From: Clostridiaceae bacterium
GTDB taxonomy: Bacteria; Bacillota; Clostridia; Saccharofermentanales; UBA5734
Direction of reading: 5' to 3'
DNA length: 8,562 nt
Assembly (NCBI GenBank): GCA_012727965.1
Contig: JAAYFZ010000202.1
Coordinates: forward strand, 1-8,562
Part shown: piece by piece, positions 6,786-8,562 of the stretch
How positions within the stretch are numbered: the first letter of the stretch is position 1
Layout: every line of letters starts with the position of its first letter
Position numbers and translations under genes: made by a program
Notes under the pieces: generated by a model
Told to the model about the DNA's origin: nothing
Database searches by the model: none
Seen by the model: the letters and a program-made list of their open reading frames with translations, nothing else

Positions 6786-6794
6786 ATTATATCA
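6786..6794 (-). promoter_or_regulatory. Extended -10 promoter element for the HD-GYP/esterase operon
   Basis: The minus strand reads TGATATAAT, a perfect TG-N-TATAAT extended -10 box. The predicted start near 6779 gives a leader of about 45 bases to the HD-GYP ATG. No consensus -35 at the usual spacing is seen, as is common with extended -10 promoters. Confidence 0.55.
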
Positions 6795-6829
6795 TACATT
6801 TAAGGATGGCGAGTACCAACTTTTACCGG

Positions 6830-6835
6830 TATAAT
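6830..6835 (+). promoter_or_regulatory. -10 promoter element upstream of thpR
   Basis: A perfect TATAAT on the plus strand. The hexamer 17 bases upstream (6807-6812, TGGCGA) matches the -35 consensus poorly. It overlaps an 8-bp palindrome TACCGGTA (6824-6831) that could be a regulator site. Transcription would start near 6842, about 93 bases before the thpR ATG. Confidence 0.4.
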
Positions 6836-6850
6836 TTAGTTAATATTCCG

Positions 6851-6931
6851 ATGAAGTGTGATTTTATGGAATGTAAACGCTGTATGCTCCTGCCCATTCT
6901 TGATTTCGGCAGACCGAGCGCTGAGGTATAA
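6851..6931 (+). CDS. Possible 26-residue leader ORF with three cysteines upstream of thpR
   Basis: An ATG at 6851 opens a 26-codon frame ending TAA at 6929-6931, three bases before the thpR ATG. The peptide starts MKCDFMECKRC and ends GRPSAEV, with Cys at positions 3, 8 and 11. No Shine-Dalgarno precedes it; the ATG is only about 9 bases from the predicted transcription start, so it would be nearly leaderless. An internal ATG at 6866 gives a 21-residue version. The thpR ribosome binding site (GAGG, 6923-6926) lies within its last codons, an arrangement that would couple the two if it is translated. It has no recognised family and could easily be chance. Confidence 0.2.
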   Translation: MKCDFMECKRCMLLPILDFGRPSAEV

Positions 6932-6934
6932 ATT

Positions 6935-7561
6935 ATGAGGATTTTTGTCGCACTGAATTTCGATAAAATGGCACAAGACGAGATGATTCTTGTCCAGAAC
7001 CAGCTCCAGCAGGCAGCTGAGAAGGGTAATTTCGCGACTCCGGACAACCTGCATCTGACACTGGTATTTATAGGTGAAATAGAGCGCGCAAGAATTGATG
7101 CAGTCAAACAGGCAATCAGCAAAACAGTCTCCTCTGACCGGCAGATCGATGAAGCTGCCATACAGTCCACGACACGCAATGCTAATAGTCAATCTTCGCA
7201 GCGGCTCCCCGATGATCAACCCGCACTTACACTTCAATTTGACCGCTGCGGTCATTTCTCAAAAGCTCGCGGCGGTGATATCTGGTGGATCGGCCTTAAG
7301 AATAATAATAAGCTGAACAGACTGCAGCGCCGCCTCAGCCGCGAACTAACAGCCGCCGGTTTCGAGATTGAAAAACGAAGATTCACACCTCATCTCACTC
7401 TCGCACGACAAGTTCGTCTTAAACCAGATATCTCAGCCGATGAATTCAAGCTTGAGATCAAACCTTTTGCAGCTGATATCAACAAAATATCACTGATGAG
7501 CTCAGACAGAATTGACGGGGCGCTAACTTATAGCGAGATCTGGTCAGCACAGATCAAATAG
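6935..7561 (+). CDS. thpR: RNA 2',3'-cyclic phosphodiesterase (2H / LigT family)
   Basis: A 208-residue member of the 2H phosphoesterase superfamily, formerly called 2'-5' RNA ligase. ThpR-type enzymes open 2',3'-cyclic phosphate ends of RNA to 2'-phosphate. The two HxTx motifs that form the active site are both intact: HLTL at 40-43 (within NLHLTLVFIGE) and HLTL at 153-156 (within FTPHLTLAR). The N-terminal MRIFVALNF and DIWWIGL (115-121) are also family-typical. It is somewhat longer than the usual 175-190 residues because of a polar Gln/Ser/Asn/Arg-rich insertion at about 64-97, between the first HxTx half and the following strand. Start ATG 6935 has GAGG (6923-6926) 8 bases upstream. The TAG stop directly abuts the convergent lon stop. 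Soluble and cytoplasmic; the physiological RNA substrate is unclear for the family. Confidence 0.93.
   Translation: MRIFVALNFDKMAQDEMILVQNQLQQAAEKGNFATPDNLHLTLVFIGEIERARIDAVKQAISKTVSSDRQIDEAAIQSTTRNANSQSSQRLPDDQPALTLQFDRCGHFSKARGGDIWWIGLKNNNKLNRLQRRLSRELTAAGFEIEKRRFTPHLTLARQVRLKPDISADEFKLEIKPFAADINKISLMSSDRIDGALTYSEIWSAQIK
7537..7555. terminator. Small inverted repeat at the thpR/lon convergence, doubtful terminator
   Basis: GATCTG (7537-7542) and CAGATC (7550-7555) form a perfect 6-bp stem with a 7-base loop at the end of the thpR coding region, just beyond the lon stop on the other strand. There is no T run on either side. It is the only symmetric structure noticed at this junction, so it is recorded as a weak candidate for a bidirectional stop. 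Confidence 0.2.
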
Positions 7562-8562
7562 TCAGAGCTGGACTAATGCATGTCCGAGCACTTCGCTCAT
7601 GTCTTCGACATAGTGAATTTTGACCTTTTTCATTACACTCTCCGGGATCTCGTCAATATCGCGTTTGTTCTCGATCGGAACCAGAATCGTATCGATTCCG
7701 GCTCTGCTGGCTGCGATAACTTTTTCCTTGAGACCGCCGATTGGCATAACACGGCCGCGCAGGGTTATCTCGCCAGTCATAGCGACATTGTGGCGGACCG
7801 CTCTGCCGCTAAGTGCCGAAGCTACAGCCGTAGCCAGCGTGATGCCAGCGGATGGTCCGTCCTTCGGAATCGCTCCGGCCGGCACATGAATATGGATATC
7901 CTTCGAGCTGGCGAAATCATCGTTTATCTTGAGATCCGCTGCTTTTGAACGAATATAGGTTATGGCGGCACGCGCCGATTCCTTCATAACATCACCAAGC
8001 TGGCCGGTCAGCTCAAGCTTACCGCTGCCTGGCATGACATTTACTTCAATTGTTAGTGTGTCCCCACCGACATAGGTCCAGGCCAGACCGGTCGCGACAC
8101 CAACCTGATCTCTATCTTCTGCCAGATCAAAACGGAACTTCTTCTTGCCGATCAGATCCTCAAGATTTTCAGGCGTTACTCTTACCTTAGGCTCGTCCTG
8201 CTCCATAATGAGGATGGCGGCACGACGGCAGACATGTGCGAGCTCGCGCTCCAGCTGACGAACGCCAGCCTCTTTTGTATACCAGCTAATCAAGCTGCTC
8301 ATACCCTTACGTGTAATCGTAAGCTGCGTTTTCGATAGCGCATTTTGCTTAAGCTGTCCCGGTAGAAGGTGACGTGTGGCAATTTCGAGCTTCTCAGCCT
8401 CAGTATAACCGGACAAACGAACGATCTCCATACGGTCGAGCAGCGGCTGCGGTATCGTTTCTGCAGAGTTAGCAGTCGTAATAAACAGAACCTTCGAAAG
8501 GTCATAAGGCACTTCAAGATAATGATCGCGGAAAGAATTATTCTGCTCCGGATCAAGAACCT
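7562..8562 (-). CDS. lon: ATP-dependent protease Lon, C-terminal part (cut by window edge)
   Basis: Lon degrades misfolded and regulatory proteins in the cytoplasm. About 332 C-terminal residues are visible; the frame is open to the right edge, where it reads VLDPEQNNSFRDHYLEVPYD, a well-known Lon stretch following Walker B. Present are the sensor-1 region FITTANS, the arginine-finger region PLLDRMEI, the sensor-2 GVRQLER and the complete S16 protease domain. Counting from the Val at codon 8510-8512 as residue 1, the catalytic serine is residue 221 in PKDGPSAG (codon 7850-7852) and the lysine is residue 264 in LKEKV (codon 7721-7723). Their 43-residue separation equals that of Ser679 and Lys722 in E. 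coli Lon. The GTG at 8510-8512 is internal, not a start. The Walker A motif and N-terminal substrate domain lie outside the window. The TGA stop (7562-7564) touches the thpR stop. Confidence 0.97.
   Translation of the reverse strand, partial: VLDPEQNNSFRDHYLEVPYDLSKVLFITTANSAETIPQPLLDRMEIVRLSGYTEAEKLEIATRHLLPGQLKQNALSKTQLTITRKGMSSLISWYTKEAGVRQLERELAHVCRRAAILIMEQDEPKVRVTPENLEDLIGKKKFRFDLAEDRDQVGVATGLAWTYVGGDTLTIEVNVMPGSGKLELTGQLGDVMKESARAAITYIRSKAADLKINDDFASSKDIHIHVPAGAIPKDGPSAGITLATAVASALSGRAVRHNVAMTGEITLRGRVMPIGGLKEKVIAASRAGIDTILVPIENKRDIDEIPESVMKKVKIHYVEDMSEVLGHALVQL

Noticed and set aside
6836..7255. Two long minus-strand ORFs over the thpR start (to 7179 and 7255)
   Set aside because: They are antisense to the conserved N-terminal half of ThpR, including the first HxTx motif. 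Their Cys-rich peptides resemble no family.
8299..8556. 85-codon minus-strand ORF at the right edge
   Set aside because: It is a different frame of the same strand as lon; the lon frame reads continuous conserved Lon sequence to the edge.

Overview
The window reads as part of a bacterial chromosome, most likely a Gram-positive, carbohydrate-fermenting member of the Bacillota (Clostridia-like). That assignment is an inference. It rests on purine-rich Shine-Dalgarno sites, a glycoside hydrolase family 3 enzyme without a signal peptide, an HD-GYP protein with the C-terminal extension common in clostridia, and a MoxR/DUF58/DUF4129 operon. No rRNA, tRNA, transposase, phage gene or CRISPR array is visible, and coding density is high. 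The longest non-coding stretch is about 200 bases.

Layout: (1) 1-357, minus strand: the N-terminal 119 residues of a GH3 beta-glycosidase that runs off the left edge, with an unusual pentapeptide-repeat N-terminus. (2) 358-529: a divergent promoter region with inverted repeats. (3) 530-3935, plus strand: a tightly packed three-gene operon. It encodes a MoxR-type AAA+ ATPase, a DUF58 (degenerate vWA) protein and a polytopic membrane protein with a C-terminal DUF4129 domain. The gene junctions are 0 bp and an 11-base overlap. The layout matches the widespread MoxR-DUF58-TgpA (transglutaminase) module, but the membrane protein has only a short acidic Met/Pro-rich loop where TgpA carries its transglutaminase core. 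(4) 3936-4011: a short convergent gap without a convincing terminator. (5) 4012-6734, minus strand: a two-gene operon of an HD-GYP phosphodiesterase followed 5 bases later by a SASA/SIAE-family carbohydrate O-acetylesterase. (6) 6735-6934: a second divergent promoter region with a possible 26-codon Cys-containing leader ORF. (7) 6935-7561, plus strand: RNA 2',3'-cyclic phosphodiesterase ThpR with an unusual polar insertion. (8) 7562-8562, minus strand: the C-terminal part of the Lon protease, whose stop codon directly abuts that of thpR and which runs off the right edge.

Functional picture: the GH3 enzyme and the O-acetylesterase both lack signal peptides and would act on imported oligosaccharides, cleaving glycosidic bonds and removing acetyl decorations. 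The MoxR operon probably forms an ATPase-driven complex at the membrane involved in envelope or protein maturation. The HD-GYP protein would degrade cyclic dinucleotides. Lon and ThpR are housekeeping functions. No clearly new multi-gene defence or mobile system is visible. The most notable points are the transglutaminase-less TgpA-like protein, the HD-GYP/esterase pairing, and low-complexity insertions in two otherwise ordinary enzymes.
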